Source: Polychytrium aggregatum | Taxonomy: Eukaryota > Chytridiomycota > Chytridiomycetes > Polychytriales | Length of the DNA stretch: 64,000 bases | NCBI RefSeq assembly: GCF_025602895.1 | Contig: NW_026516279.1 | Span: 1-64,000, forward strand | Direction of reading: 5' to 3' | In this document: piece by piece, positions 40,268 to 51,254 of the stretch | Layout of the letters: every line of letters begins with the position of its first letter | Position numbering within the stretch: position 1 is the first letter of the stretch | The notes under the pieces: generated by a model | The model's input: only the letters and a program-made list of their open reading frames with translations | Told to the model about the DNA's origin: nothing | Database searches by the model: none | Position numbers and translations under genes: made by a program

Positions 40268-43200
40268 TCAATTTTTCGATCCCGAGTTGCGTTGCACTTG
40301 TGCTTGGCAAAGGTCGATCAGTGTGTCGTAGGGGACGAGGGCGGAAGCGGGGAGTTCGGTTGTAAATCGGAGGGTCCTCGGGAGTCGAAGTCGATATCCA
40401 GTCGTTCCGATCTTCTCGATGATCTTGAAGGGTCCCAAGTACGGCATCCGCATCTTGGAGGGTGTGACGTCGTCCGTGCTGAAGTGATACGCGGTCGTGT
40501 CGATCAGGACTTGGTCGCCAATGTCGTAGCTGATATCGCGTCGATGTCGGTTGGCGTAGTACAGGGCCCGGTCCTGGGCCTTGCCGATGTTGTCCGAGAC
40601 CAAGTCCAGAGTCGCTTGCATCTCCTCGATCGACTGTGCTGCAGGGTTGGACTCGGCGATGATGTCGGTGTTGGCAGGAGTGCGAGGATGCTGACCGTGC
40701 ATCAGGAAGAAGGGCGAATGTCCAGTCGAAGCTGAGCTGTGTGAGTTGAGCGCGAACTGGATGTATGGCACTTGATCGATCCAGCGGGAGCCGAGGGCCA
40801 GAGTCGAACAGCGGATGGCCTCGGCGACGGTTGCCACAAAGCGTTCGACTTGTCCGGCGGCCTCGTGGTGGTGGGCAAAGGCGATCCGGAGTTCGGTCTT
40901 GAGCAGAGTGTTAAGTCCTGTCCAGAAGGCCGACCGGAAGCGTGTGTCGTGATCCGAGATGAAAGTGCCGGCGAGTCCAAAGTGCACAAAGACATCGCGG
41001 AAGTACTGGCGGGCGACGTCTTCGGCCGAGTCGGTCTTGTTGCCAGGAACCAGGACGACGTACTTGGTGAGGGAGTCGACAAAGATCGTGATCGAGTTGA
41101 AGGTGCGTCCCGAGAGTGAGTCCGTGACGGGCGGGAGTCCGAGGATGAAGTCGAGGGCGACAGTGTCCATCTTGCGGGTGGCCACAGGGATCCGGGAGAA
41201 GTGACCGTATGCTTGTTGTCGTCGGATCTTGGCTCGCTGGCAGATGTCGCAGTGCGAGACCCACTCGGCAATGTCCTTGGACATGGCGGGCCAGTAGTAG
41301 TGTGTCGAGATGGCCTTGTAGAGCGTGTTGGTGCCGGGGTGAGCTGCACAGACAGAGTCGTGGTGGTCCTTGATGATCGAGATGCGGAGGTCCTTGCCGG
41401 GGATGCAGATGCGGGTCGAGTCGAAGTAGAGAATCCCGTGTCGAAGTGAGAAGCGGTGCAGCTGTGCCTTCATCCACGGCTTGAGTCCGTCGGTCGAGTT
41501 GTCGCGGAGGACCGAGATCAGTGCTGACAGGATCGGGTCGGAGCTGTACTGAGTGCGGATGGTGTCCAAGAGATCGTCGGGCGAGGGTCCGAGGTTGACA
41601 ATCGCGTTGATGATCGAGACTTGGACGGCCTTGGAGATGGCTGTCGGTGTGCGCGAGAGCACGTCGGCGACCTTGTTCCACGAGCCGGGGATCCACTGGA
41701 TCTCGAGGTCAAAGTCCAGCATCGTGTCGATGGCTCGCTGTTGGCGCTTGTTGAGGGTCTTGGAGTCGAGGATGTGCTTGAGCGCCTTCTGGTCGGTGTG
41801 GAGGAAGACTTTGCGGCCGACGAGGTAGTTCTTGAACTTGTCGAGGTGGCGGGTGATCGACAGCAGCTCGCCGTTGTAGGGCGAGTAGTTGAGTTCGGAT
41901 CCGTGCAGTTTCTGCGAGTTGAAAGCGATGGGGCGCACCGTGCCGGATCCGTCCATGTCCTGCCCGATCCATCCACCAATCGATGCGCTTGACTCGGACC
42001 AGTCGGTGAAGAGGTGAATGTCCTTGTCCGGGTTGACCATGTGCAGCGACTGAGGCGAGAGCAACTTGAGCTGCTCGAAGGCGGCGATGGCGTTGTCGTC
42101 CCAGACGACGGACTTGGTCGAGTTGGCGGAGCGGGTGGTGATCAGAGTCGAGAGTGGACCGGCGAGGGCAGCGTAGCCAGGGACAAAGCTCATGATGGTG
42201 TTGGTCAAGCCGAGGAAGCTGCGGAGTTCGTGTTCGGTCGTTGGTCGCGGGTAGTTCTTGATGGCGTCGATGCGCGAGGGATGCACTTGGATGCGTCCTT
42301 CGCCGATGATGAAGCCGAGATAGGTGACGGTCGAGTTGAAGAACGAACACTTCTCGGGTCGGATCTTGAAGCCGTGTCGGTGGATCTTGTCGAGGACCAG
42401 TTCGATGTGGCGGATGTGCTGGTCCTCGTCCTCGGATGCGATCAGGATGTCGTCGATGTAGACGAACACAAAGTCGTCGATGAACTCGCGGAAGATGTCG
42501 TTCATCGCGGCTTGGAACACGGAGGGACTGTTGGCGAGGCCGAAGGGCATCACAAGCCACTCAAAGTGGCCGTACTTGGTCCTGAAGGCCGTCTTGGGGG
42601 TGTCGGCGTCGGCAATGCGGATCTGGTGGAATCCGCGTTGCAAGTCGAGCTTGGAGAAGACACGGCACTTGGACAGGCGGTCGATGATCTCGCGCATGTT
42701 GGGCAGCGCGGTGCGGTCCTTGACGGTGATCTTGTTGAGGGCGCGGAAGTCAAAGACGAGTCGGAACTTGTCGCCCTGCTTGACCCAGAAGATCGGTGCG
42801 CCGAAGGGCGAGACGGACTTGCGGATGTGGCCGATCCGGAGCAATCGGTCGAGTTCGTCTTTGAGACGAGCGAGTTCTTCGGCCGACATTTGGTAGAGCG
42901 ACGACCAGGTTGGCTTGGCAGAGTCGTCGAGTTGGATGTTCATGTCGATGCCGGGTCGGTGAGGCGGGAGTTCCTTGAGTTCGTTGAAGGCATCGCGGTA
43001 CTTTGCGATGATGGATCGGTGTTCGGGGGTCAGTGGTTCGAGGACACGGGCAAGTTGGGCAACGGGGTCGTAGGGTTCAACAGCAACTGTATTCAAGTCA
43101 CTGCTCAGAGTACAAACATACACGGCGCCGGGAGTCGAAGCCAGTGCGTTGATCTGCTGGGTCGACATGTGGTACTGGGATCGGAGTTCGAGGGTCGTGA

Positions 43201-43822
43201 GTGGCATTCCGGTGTCGGGTCGCGATGCCGTCCAAGTGTGGTGCTTCCCGTCGATCGAGAACTTGATTCGGTTGGAGGGCCAGTCGATCTCGGGGTTGGT
43301 CTGGTCGAGCCAGTTCTTGCCGAGGATAACGTCCCAGGTGAGTGGCGCGGTGAAGAGGTTGATGCGGGCGTGGTAGTCGTGGATGGTGAGGTCGACGGGA
43401 TCGGTGACGGAGGACGGGAAGGACTTGCCGTTGGGCATCGTGACGGCGTTGGCGGTGGTCTTGGTTCGAAGGTCGAGGGTCGAGGCGAGGGTCTCGGAGA
43501 TGTGCGAGTTGGTCGCACCAGGGTCGATGAGGACGGTGATCGGGGAGCCGTTGAGGGTGGCGTCGATCACAAGCAGTCCCTTGCCGTGGTTGGCGGCAAT
43601 GCGGTGGGGTTCGTCGATGAGAGAGTTGATCAGGTGAGGTCCGGTGGCGAGAGTCAATAGTTCAGCGTCGGGGGTCGGAGTCGGATGGCGGCAACTCGCC
43701 GGGTCCTTCAGAGGTCGTAGTATCCAGGGGTTGCCGCCTCGTCGTTTCCCTGATCTTCGTAGAAGGTGGCCTGGTCGGCGGTCTCGACGATGGCGTTGAT
43801 GCGGGGCTGGTTCAAGGGACAC
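40268..43822 (-). CDS. pol: Pol of B6 without chromodomain
   Basis: There are 1184 residues against 1269 in B1. Protease, RT, RNase H and the DD35E integrase are intact. After SALVPY the protein jumps to DTLIDLCQAQV, removing 85 residues that include the entire chromodomain, while keeping the native C-terminus in frame. The deletion joins near 40327-40329, with short GTGTGT repeats at both ancestral ends. The product could still copy and integrate, but its targeting should differ. Confidence 0.92.
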   Translation of the reverse strand: MSLEPAPHQRHRRDRRPGHLLRRSGKRRGGNPWILRPLKDPASCRHPTPTPDAELLTLATGPHLINSLIDEPHRIAANHGKGLLVIDATLNGSPITVLIDPGATNSHISETLASTLDLRTKTTANAVTMPNGKSFPSSVTDPVDLTIHDYHARINLFTAPLTWDVILGKNWLDQTNPEIDWPSNRIKFSIDGKHHTWTASRPDTGMPLTTLELRSQYHMSTQQINALASTPGAVYVCTLSSDLNTVAVEPYDPVAQLARVLEPLTPEHRSIIAKYRDAFNELKELPPHRPGIDMNIQLDDSAKPTWSSLYQMSAEELARLKDELDRLLRIGHIRKSVSPFGAPIFWVKQGDKFRLVFDFRALNKITVKDRTALPNMREIIDRLSKCRVFSKLDLQRGFHQIRIADADTPKTAFRTKYGHFEWLVMPFGLANSPSVFQAAMNDIFREFIDDFVFVYIDDILIASEDEDQHIRHIELVLDKIHRHGFKIRPEKCSFFNSTVTYLGFIIGEGRIQVHPSRIDAIKNYPRPTTEHELRSFLGLTNTIMSFVPGYAALAGPLSTLITTRSANSTKSVVWDDNAIAAFEQLKLLSPQSLHMVNPDKDIHLFTDWSESSASIGGWIGQDMDGSGTVRPIAFNSQKLHGSELNYSPYNGELLSITRHLDKFKNYLVGRKVFLHTDQKALKHILDSKTLNKRQQRAIDTMLDFDLEIQWIPGSWNKVADVLSRTPTAISKAVQVSIINAIVNLGPSPDDLLDTIRTQYSSDPILSALISVLRDNSTDGLKPWMKAQLHRFSLRHGILYFDSTRICIPGKDLRISIIKDHHDSVCAAHPGTNTLYKAISTHYYWPAMSKDIAEWVSHCDICQRAKIRRQQAYGHFSRIPVATRKMDTVALDFILGLPPVTDSLSGRTFNSITIFVDSLTKYVVLVPGNKTDSAEDVARQYFRDVFVHFGLAGTFISDHDTRFRSAFWTGLNTLLKTELRIAFAHHHEAAGQVERFVATVAEAIRCSTLALGSRWIDQVPYIQFALNSHSSASTGHSPFFLMHGQHPRTPANTDIIAESNPAAQSIEEMQATLDLVSDNIGKAQDRALYYANRHRRDISYDIGDQVLIDTTAYHFSTDDVTPSKMRMPYLGPFKIIEKIGTTGYRLRLPRTLRFTTELPASALVPYDTLIDLCQAQVQRNSGSKN

Positions 43823-44766
43823 TGCGAGGCGATGTGGCCGAACTTGCGGCAGCGGAAGCAGCCTCCGTTACGGCGGAGGTACTCCTTCTCGCGGTCGGTG
43901 AGCTTCTTGATCGGGCGCATGTCGACGTTGTCGAGGTCCATGGCGTTGGGGTCACGTGCGGGAGGCTGGGTCGGCTGGAAGGCGGGACGAGGAGGACGGA
44001 CCATTGGGCGGAACTGCGGCTGACCAGGTGGAGCGCGGAAGAGAGGAGGTCGCTGGAACTGGAGCTCGCGGAAGGGTTGATCGCGGAACTGAGTGCGAGC
44101 GGGCTGCTGCATCAGGGGTTGCGATTGACCCATAATGGACTCGTATCGCTCGGCGAGGGCCATGGCATCTTCGAGGGTGGCTGTGTTGGAGTCAAGCTTC
44201 CATTCGACTTCGATGCGCACCCTGTGCTTGAGCTTGGTGAGGTAGCGCTGCAGGTTCTGGCGGTTGTTGCTGAAGTGGGGCAGCTCGAGGAGGAGATCGC
44301 GGAAGCGAGAGTTGAACTGCTCGACGGAGCCGGTGTGGCGCAGTGCTTCGAACTCATCCTCGGTGGTGCGCAGCGAGGTGGACGGAAGGAAGGTGTCGCG
44401 GACGAGGGACAGGACGGCGGCCGGGGTCAGGTTGTCGAGTTGCTTGCCCTGGGACCAGAGGCGCCACCAGGTCTTGGCCTTGCCCTTGAGGTTCATGGCG
44501 ACGGTGGCGACAGCAGTGGCGTCATCGAGACTGTGGAAGGCAATGTACTCGGTCATTGAGAAGACAAACTCGTCAACGACAGCAGCCTTACGCTCGCCAG
44601 TGAAGGCGTCGGGGAGCGGGATCTTGGGACGCTTGAAACCGGGAGGGACCGTGGGGAGATTCGGCTGGGCAGTCAGGGCGGAGAGGACCAGGGCGCGGTC
44701 CTCGAGCGATAGTTGTTCAAGGGCCTGGAGACAGGCATTGACGGCGGGATCGACCGATGCTACCAT
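43708..44766 (-). CDS. gag: Gag polyprotein of B6
   Basis: This is an intact 352-residue Gag with one visible change near the N-terminus (MVASVDP where B1 has MVASDDP). It has the CCHC knuckle, and the frameshift heptamer is at 43744-43750 on the minus strand. Confidence 0.94.
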   Translation of the reverse strand: MVASVDPAVNACLQALEQLSLEDRALVLSALTAQPNLPTVPPGFKRPKIPLPDAFTGERKAAVVDEFVFSMTEYIAFHSLDDATAVATVAMNLKGKAKTWWRLWSQGKQLDNLTPAAVLSLVRDTFLPSTSLRTTEDEFEALRHTGSVEQFNSRFRDLLLELPHFSNNRQNLQRYLTKLKHRVRIEVEWKLDSNTATLEDAMALAERYESIMGQSQPLMQQPARTQFRDQPFRELQFQRPPLFRAPPGQPQFRPMVRPPRPAFQPTQPPARDPNAMDLDNVDMRPIKKLTDREKEYLRRNGGCFRCRKFGHIASQCPLNQPRINAIVETADQATFYEDQGNDEAATPGYYDL

Positions 44767-45231
44767 GTCAGATCACGGGATCAAGAGGAGATCAAAAGAA
44801 AAAGATAGAGAAGGGTTTTATTGATCTTAGCGAGGCTAGGATCTAGAGTCAAGTGTGTCTGGGGTCGAAGGTGATGACCAGAAACATGAGCGGGTGAAGG
44901 CGGGCTATTTATCCGTCTGGCGGTCCCGGAGGCGAAGCCTGCCGCAGCGGGGGCGAAGCAGCGGAGGCGGCGGGACAGCAGCCAGGCAGCAACGGCTAAC
45001 CGGAGAAACATGTGAAAGTCTGACAAATGCTCGGTGGCTGACAAATGCGGGTGACACAGCGTCTGACTAATGCATGGTCGATGACAAATGCAGGGAAAAC
45101 AGAGCGGCGTGTGCAACATGAGAGCAAGGAAAAAGGAAAGGCGTCACAGGACAAAGGAAAAGGAAAGTGTGCGACGCAAACAGTGACACAAGTGCGACGG
45201 TGCAGCTAGGCGGGCAGAGCGATCTGTGACA
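44766..45231 (-). repeat. 5' LTR of B6 (466 bp)
   Basis: This inverted LTR ends at the right GGTCC duplication. The primer site TGGTAGCATCGG reads downward from 44765. Confidence 0.94.
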
Positions 45232-45329
45232 GGTCCACTGGAAGCTGGTGGTCTTCTTGGTGAGGTCGGACATGGGCTTGGCGTGCTCGGAGTAGTGCTC
45301 GATAAACTTGCGGTAGATGTTGCAGAAAC
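45232..45329 (-). pseudogene. pol: Family E pol, RT fragment
   Basis: This is the duplicated GGTCC plus 93 bp encoding the RT segment IYRKFIEHYSEHAKPM…SFQW on the minus strand. It joins exactly to 39767 once B6 and one TSD are ignored. The rest of E lies beyond B7, outside the window. Confidence 0.9.
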
Positions 45330-46831
45330 TGTCACAGATCCCTCTGCCCGCTTGGCTGCACCGTCGCACTTGAGTCACTGTTTGCGTCGCACACTTTCTT
45401 TTTTCTCTGTCCTGCGACGCCTTTCCTTTTCCTTGCTCTCATGTTGCACATGCCGCTCTGTGTTCCCTGCATTTGTCATCGACCATGCATTAGTCAAACG
45501 CTGTGTCACCCGCATTTGTCAGTCACCGAGCATTTGTCAGACTTTCACATGTTTCTCCGGTTAGCCGCTGCTGCCTGGCTGCTGTCCCGCCGCCTCCACT
45601 GCTTCGCCCCCGCTGCGGCAGGCTTCGCCTCCGGGACCGCCAGACAGATAAATAGCCCGCCTTCGCCCGCTCATGTTTCTGGTCATCACCTTCGACCCCA
45701 GACACACTTGACTCTAGATCCTAGCCTCGCTAAGATCAATAAAACCCTCCTCTATCTTCTTCTTTTGACTTCCTCTTGATCCCGTGATCTGACATGGTAG
45801 CATCGGACGATCCCGCCGTCAATGCCTGTCTCCAGGCCCTTGAGCAACTTTCGCTCGAGGACCGCGCCTTGGTCCTCTCCGCCCTGACCGCCCAGCCGAA
45901 TCTCCCCACCGTCCCTCCCGGTTTCAAGCGTCCCAAGATCCCGCTCCCCGACGCCTTCACTGGCGAGCGTAAGGCTGCTGTCGTTGACGAGTTTGTCTTC
46001 TCAATGACCGAGTACATTGCCTTCCACAGTCTCGATGACGCCACCGCCGTCGCCACCGTCGCCATGAACCTCAAGGGCAAGGCCAAGACCTGGTGGCGCC
46101 TCTGGTCCCAGGGCAAGCAACTCGACAACCTGACCCCGGCCGCCGTCCTGTCCCTCGTCCGCGACACCTTCCTTCCGTCCACCTCGCTGCGCACCACCGA
46201 GGATGAGTTCGAAGCACTGCGCCACACCGGCTCCGTCGAGCAGTTCAACTCTCGCTTCCGCGATCTCCTCCTCGAGCTGCCCCACTTCAGCAACAACCGC
46301 CAGAACCTGCAGCGCTACCTCACCAAGCTCAAGCACAGGGTGCGCATCGAAGTCGAATGGAAACTTGACTCCAACACAGCCACCCTCGAAGATGCCATGG
46401 CCCTCGCCGAGCGATACGAGTCCATCATGGGTCAATCTCAACCCCTGATGCAGCAGCCCGCTCGCACTCAGTTCCGCGATCAACCCTTCCGCGAGCTCCA
46501 GTTCCAGCGACCTCCTCTCTTCCGCGCTCCACCTGGCCAGCCGCAGTTCCGCCCGATGGTCCGTCCTCCTCGTCCCGCCTTCCAGCCAACCCAGCCTCCT
46601 GTACGTGACCCCAACGCCATGGACCTCGACAACGTCGACATGCGCCCGATCAAGAAGCTCACCGACCGCGAGAAGGAGTACCTCCGCCGTAACGGAGGCT
46701 GCTTCCGCTGCCGCAAGTTCGGCCACATCGCCTCGCAGTGTCCCTTGAACCAGCCCCGCATCAACGCCATCGTCGAGACCGCCGACCAGGCCACCTTCTA
46801 CGAAGATCAGGGAAACGACGAGGCGGCAACC
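45330..46831 (+). mobile_element. Family B element B7, 5' end
   Basis: This starts with a 465-bp LTR (45330-45794) inserted in E after GAAAC (45325-45329) and continues into gag. It is interrupted at 46832 by B8. The remainder should lie right of the window. The LTR is one base short in a T-run. Confidence 0.9.
45794..46831 (+). pseudogene. gag: Gag of B7, truncated by B8
   Basis: This is the first 346 codons of family B Gag, including the CCHC knuckle and the GGGAAAC site, cut within the 5' arm region of the frameshift stem (…GGCGGCAACC). It shows PPVRDPN instead of PPARDPN. The reading frame runs on into the B8 LTR and beyond, to 46996. Confidence 0.92.
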
Positions 46832-47004
46832 TGTCACAGATCGCTCTGCCCGCCTAGCTGCACCGTCGCACTTGTGTCACTGTTTGCGTTGCACACTTTC
46901 TTTTTCCTTTGTCCTGCGACGCCTTTCCTTTCTCCTTGCTCTCATGTTGCACACGCCGCTCTGTGTTCCCTGCATTTGTCATCGACCATGCATTAGTCAG
47001 ACGC
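46832..47004 (+). repeat. 5' LTR of B8, first part
   Basis: These are the first 173 bp of a family B LTR. C1 inserted after GACGC, and the LTR resumes at 52475. The B8 TSD in B7 gag is probably CAACC (46827-46831), unconfirmed because the right end is outside the window. Confidence 0.92.
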
Positions 47005-47312
47005 TGTAACGTCCACTACTGGGACGTTGGGGCAAGACGGGGAGGGAGGGGGTACAAGACAAGACAGGACGGGGCAGAACAGGCGGTGCTAGGCTACTCT
47101 AGCGGACGGGTGAGCTCGGGGAGCACTTACGTTTATTCACGATAAAACCGAACTCCAGACAAACGGGGGGAACGGGGGCAACCCGCAGGTATACCCTGCG
47201 GTGGCCTGCCTGCGGTGCGTGAAAACGCAAAGCGCAGCACAGGTCACGACCCACTGCGCCGCGCAGTACGCGCAGTACGCGCAGCACAGCGTCGGAGATA
47301 CCATCTCCTACA
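47005..47312 (-). repeat. 3' LTR of C1 (308 bp)
   Basis: The LTR runs TGTAACGTCC to CTCCTACA on the plus strand. A terminal inverted repeat AACGTCC/GGACGTT lies at the TGTAAC end, GGAGATACCATCTCC lies at the other end, and a GCGCAGTAC tandem repeat lies near 47262-47281. AATAAA reads on the minus strand within the GTTTATTC segment near 47131. Confidence 0.93.
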
Positions 47313-47321
47313 CTCCCACAC

Positions 47322-50300
47322 TTAAGAAGGCTTCCTGCGAGGAGCCCTGCGTGTGCTCTTTATTTGGGGCTCCTCGAGGTGTTTACCGTATTTACTCAGC
47401 TCCTCGGGTGCATGGGACAAGTCCTCCAGTGTTTGCCATGTGTTGCCCGAGTGTGGGTAACCAACCCACTTGACATAAAACCGAAGTGACCCATCAGCCA
47501 CTTTCTTGTGCCTCACGATCCTTTCGACTTCATATTCTTGAGTATAGTATTGTCCGAGGTCGTCTTCCAGTGGTGCGTCGTCCGGGACACCTTCGTCGGC
47601 GTCGGGGAACTGTGCTGGACTGCGGGTCGTGTGGCGACGCAGCTTGGACACATGGAAGACAGGATGGAGCTTGCTTCCAGGTGGCAAGTCCAACAGGTAG
47701 TTGAGGGGACTGGGTCGGGCCGCTATCTTGAACGGTCCTCGGTACTTGGGCAACAACTTCTTTGACTGGGCTTCGGGGACCTTGATGTTGTCGGCGTCCA
47801 GGTAGACAAGGTCTCCAACTTCAAAGGAGACATCCTGGTGTCGGCGGTCGTAGTACTTCGCCATCACTTGTTGCGCATCCGTGAGCGCGTCGGCGATCAT
47901 CTTGTGTCGGACTTGATGATCTTTGACAAAGGCACTTGGTTTGGGAGGCAATCCAGCCGTGGACTCGGTCAGTGTCAAGGAGGTGGGAACATCAGGCTGG
48001 AATCCGTAGAGCGCCTCAAAGGGGCTCAAGCCAGTTGTGCTCGACTTGGCGGTGTTGTATGCAAACTCTGCATGACTCAGCTGTATGTCCCAGTCGTCTT
48101 GGCTGGTCGAGGCGTATGTCCTCAGGTATTGCTCGAGGGTGCGGATCGTCCGCTCGGACTGTCCATCCGTTTGTTGGTGGTGCGAGGTTGACATGTTCAG
48201 CTTGGTGCCGAGATGGTCGAACAGACTTGTCCAAAACAAGGAGGTGAATCGGGGGTCTCGATCACTGACGATGGACTTTGGGAGGCCGTGGTGCTTGAAC
48301 ACATGCTTGAAGAACAGCAGTGCAAGGTCAGGCGCGGAGCATGTCGTCTGGCACGGCACAAAGTGTGCCATCTTGCTGAACCTGTCGACAAAGACAGCGA
48401 TTGCATCGTGGTCCAACTTGGTCGTCGGTAGATGCGTGATGAGATCCATGGACATGCTGGTCCAGGGGCGGTCGGGAACAGGCAGGGGTTGCAGCAATCC
48501 TTGCTCTCGGGTCGTGCGTGACTTGACCATCTTGCAGGTATGGCAGGACTCGATGTACTTCTCGACGGTGCGCTTCATTCCAGGCCAGTATGCGACTTTG
48601 GCCAGTCGGTCGTATGTCTTCTCGACTCCAAAGTGTCCAGCGAGGGGCGAGTCGTGGACCTCTTGGAGCAACTTGGTCTTCAACGACGGAATGTCCGGCA
48701 CACAGACACGGCTGTCCTTCTTCAGGAGGAGCAGGCCATCACGCACTGTGTACTCGGATGATTCGTCGTCCTTGGGGAGCTTAGACACCTTTCGGAACAG
48801 TTCTCCGAACTGTTTGTCGTTGGCGATGTTGTCTCGGACAACATCCAGCATCGTGTTGTCGACACTGACAGTCGACTCGTACAGTGACGCCAATTGGTAG
48901 TCGGGGCGTCGGGACAGTGCGTCAGGCACCACATTGAGTTTGCCTTTCTGGTATACAACCTCGTAGTTGTACTCGGCGAGGAACTCCATCCATCGCGCTT
49001 GGCGTCGGCTCAGGTTCTTCTTGGTGTCGAGGTAACGCAGTGACTGGTGGTCCGTCACAATCTTGAAGGGCTTGGCGGTACCGTGGAGGTACACTCGGAA
49101 CTTCTGCAGCGCGTAGATGATCGCAAGCTGCTCCTTCTCGTGCACGGGATAGTTGATCTCGTGTTGGGACAGTTTGCGCGACTCGAAGGCAACGGGCCTT
49201 CCCTCCTGCATCAAAACAGCTCCCACCGCAAAGTCGGAGGCGTCGGTGTGCACGGAGACATCCGTGTTCGGGTCGAACACAGCGAGGGCAGGAGCGTTCG
49301 TCAAGGCGTGCTTGAGGGTCTCGAACGCTTGGCGTTGTGGGTGGTCCCACACGAAGGGGCACTCTTTGCGGAGTAGGTCTGTGAGTGGACCGGCAGTGCG
49401 CGCCAGATCGGGGATGAATCGGCGGTAGTAGTTGACGAGACCGAGAAACGACTGCACGTCAGAGACGCATGCGAGCGGCGGCCACTCGACCACAGACTTG
49501 ACCTTGGCGGGGTCGACTTCGATTCCTCTTCCTGAGACAACGTGTCCCAGGAACGGGACTTGATTCTTGAAGAACTCACACTTGGACAGTTTGGCATACA
49601 ACTTGTGCTCGCGTAGCTTGGCCAGCACGCGGGCGACATGACCTTCATGGGTCGCTTCATCCTTGCTGTACACAAGGATATCATCCAGGTACACGATGAC
49701 AGAGTTGTCGAGCTCTTGGCGGAACACATCGTTCATCAGCTGCATGAACGTGGCAGGTGCGTTCGTCAATCCGAACGGCAGCACTAGGAACTCGTACAGT
49801 CCGTAGCGAGTCCTGAAGGCGGTCTTGTGGACATCATCCTCGTGGATGCGGATCTGATGGTAGCCTGAGCGGAGGTCTATCTTGCTAAAGACCTTTGCTC
49901 CACTCAGACGATCCATCAACTCGTCGATCCTGGGCAACGGGTAGGTGTTCTTGATGGTCTGTTTGTTTAGTGCGCGATAGTCGACGCACATCCTGAGATC
50001 ACCTTCTTTCTTCTTGACAAAGAGCACTGGTGCACCATACGGTGACTGGCTCGGGCGGATGAACCCATGGGCGAGGAGGTCATCCAACTGGCGCTTGAGT
50101 TCGTCCATCTCCGTCAGCGACAGTTGGTACGTCGGTCTTGACGGAGGCGACGAGCCTGGTTCGATGTCGATGCGATGATCGACGGTGCGTTGGGGTGGCA
50201 GGCATTGTGGCAACTGGTCGGGGAATACGTCCTTGTACTCGTCGAGCAGCTTGGTCACCACAGGCGGGGGACCGGGACCGGCTTGGTCGGTGTCGTCGAC

Positions 50301-51254
50301 CTCACGCACGACACAGAGGAACGACGTGTCCTTCTTGATCAGCCTCTTGAATTGCATGGCTGAGAGGAGAGGTGGCATGTTGGGTGAGGCCATGCCCTGC
50401 AGGACAATGTCAGGGCCAACACGGACAGTGCGGCCTTTCCAGTCGACGACTGGAGTCGGCTCGGCACGAGCAAGCCAGCTCATGCCGAGGATGGCATCGA
50501 ACTTGGTGTCGATCACTTGGAACAACAGGACAGGATGGTACTTGGGATGGAGGGCCACTCGCAGGACCACTTGGTGTGTGCACTGCTGCACACGATCGTC
50601 TGCAAGCGCCACACTCATCGGCGACTTCTTCTTGGTTGCATGTATGTTGAGCTCCTGGAGCAAGCGTCTGCTGACAAAGTTGCAGCTTGCTCCAGAGTCC
50701 ACCATCATTCGGACGGTGTGACCTTGGACGGTGGCAGGGAGGTACAGCAGGGACTCTTCATGGTCCTCCTGCACAGCCTCCTGCACCATGACTTGACTTG
50801 GGGGAACGGGCGACACTTGGTCTTGGTTGGCTTCATCACGGCCACTCGGACATTTTGGATAGGGTTCGGCCATTGCGGGGGCCTGCGGCGTCAGCACGCC
50901 ATTGCACACGACGTCCACGGCTTGCGGACACATGTCGGAAGCATCCGACACACACGACTTGACAGGGGTGAGGGCACAGGCGGTCCTGTCCCTCAAGGGT
51001 TCTTGATTTTCTTTTTTGTTTTGGTTTTCAATTTTGGTTTTCTCTTCACGTTCGTGGAGAGGCAGGCGGCTTGCGCCACCATGCACCTCTCGCACGACGC
51101 ACAACACTTGGTTTGTTTCTCCTTCGGGGGAGGGGGCGAGGTGAACTTCCTCTGGAGACGCATGGACTGCATTGAGCAATCCACGGCGTTGGCCTCCTAC
51201 TAGGGCTCCAGAGCCACCTAGTAGGGTCGGCCGTTTCCCGACTTCATGGGGCAC
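47322..51254 (-). CDS. pol: Pol polyprotein of C1
   Basis: There are 1310 residues from 51254. The real entry is probably the -1 frameshift at 51233-51239. It carries a Lys-rich N-terminal segment, a protease ([11 protein letters not shown]), RT with YLDD at 522-525, RNase H ([13 protein letters not shown]), the integrase zinc finger (CHTCKMVK), the DDE core ([23 protein letters not shown]) and a chromodomain ([15 protein letters not shown]). The stop lies 9 bp from the 3' LTR, so the polypurine tract is very short. No frame breaks. Confidence 0.94.
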   Translation of the reverse strand: MPHEVGKRPTLLGGSGALVGGQRRGLLNAVHASPEEVHLAPSPEGETNQVLCVVREVHGGASRLPLHEREEKTKIENQNKKENQEPLRDRTACALTPVKSCVSDASDMCPQAVDVVCNGVLTPQAPAMAEPYPKCPSGRDEANQDQVSPVPPSQVMVQEAVQEDHEESLLYLPATVQGHTVRMMVDSGASCNFVSRRLLQELNIHATKKKSPMSVALADDRVQQCTHQVVLRVALHPKYHPVLLFQVIDTKFDAILGMSWLARAEPTPVVDWKGRTVRVGPDIVLQGMASPNMPPLLSAMQFKRLIKKDTSFLCVVREVDDTDQAGPGPPPVVTKLLDEYKDVFPDQLPQCLPPQRTVDHRIDIEPGSSPPSRPTYQLSLTEMDELKRQLDDLLAHGFIRPSQSPYGAPVLFVKKKEGDLRMCVDYRALNKQTIKNTYPLPRIDELMDRLSGAKVFSKIDLRSGYHQIRIHEDDVHKTAFRTRYGLYEFLVLPFGLTNAPATFMQLMNDVFRQELDNSVIVYLDDILVYSKDEATHEGHVARVLAKLREHKLYAKLSKCEFFKNQVPFLGHVVSGRGIEVDPAKVKSVVEWPPLACVSDVQSFLGLVNYYRRFIPDLARTAGPLTDLLRKECPFVWDHPQRQAFETLKHALTNAPALAVFDPNTDVSVHTDASDFAVGAVLMQEGRPVAFESRKLSQHEINYPVHEKEQLAIIYALQKFRVYLHGTAKPFKIVTDHQSLRYLDTKKNLSRRQARWMEFLAEYNYEVVYQKGKLNVVPDALSRRPDYQLASLYESTVSVDNTMLDVVRDNIANDKQFGELFRKVSKLPKDDESSEYTVRDGLLLLKKDSRVCVPDIPSLKTKLLQEVHDSPLAGHFGVEKTYDRLAKVAYWPGMKRTVEKYIESCHTCKMVKSRTTREQGLLQPLPVPDRPWTSMSMDLITHLPTTKLDHDAIAVFVDRFSKMAHFVPCQTTCSAPDLALLFFKHVFKHHGLPKSIVSDRDPRFTSLFWTSLFDHLGTKLNMSTSHHQQTDGQSERTIRTLEQYLRTYASTSQDDWDIQLSHAEFAYNTAKSSTTGLSPFEALYGFQPDVPTSLTLTESTAGLPPKPSAFVKDHQVRHKMIADALTDAQQVMAKYYDRRHQDVSFEVGDLVYLDADNIKVPEAQSKKLLPKYRGPFKIAARPSPLNYLLDLPPGSKLHPVFHVSKLRRHTTRSPAQFPDADEGVPDDAPLEDDLGQYYTQEYEVERIVRHKKVADGSLRFYVKWVGYPHSGNTWQTLEDLSHAPEELSKYGKHLEEPQIKSTRRAPRRKPS
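51196..51239 (-). promoter_or_regulatory. -1 frameshift signal of C1
   Basis: Minus strand: GGGAAAC (51239-51233) in gag phase, a 7-nt spacer, then CCTACTAGG (51225-51217) pairing with CCTAGTAGG (51204-51196) over a 12-nt loop. The gag stop TAG lies inside the first arm. Confidence 0.83.

Larger units (their letters stand above)
39768..45231 (-). mobile_element. Family B element B6 lacking its chromodomain (5464 bp)
   Basis: This minus-strand element has the TSD GGTCC (39763-39767 and 45232-45236) inside E pol. It is 255 bp shorter than B1 because of one internal in-frame deletion near the pol end. LTRs are at 39768-40233 and 44766-45231 (466 bp each). Both carry CGGATAAATAG where B1 has CAGATAAATAG. 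Confidence 0.95.

Noticed and set aside
37947-45329. E fragments as a degenerate copy of family A
   Set aside because: Both share chromovirus motifs, but E has distinct sequence (GMDFIVKLP, VSDRGPQF, CETCQRNKAARHK) and no A-type LTR adjoins it.
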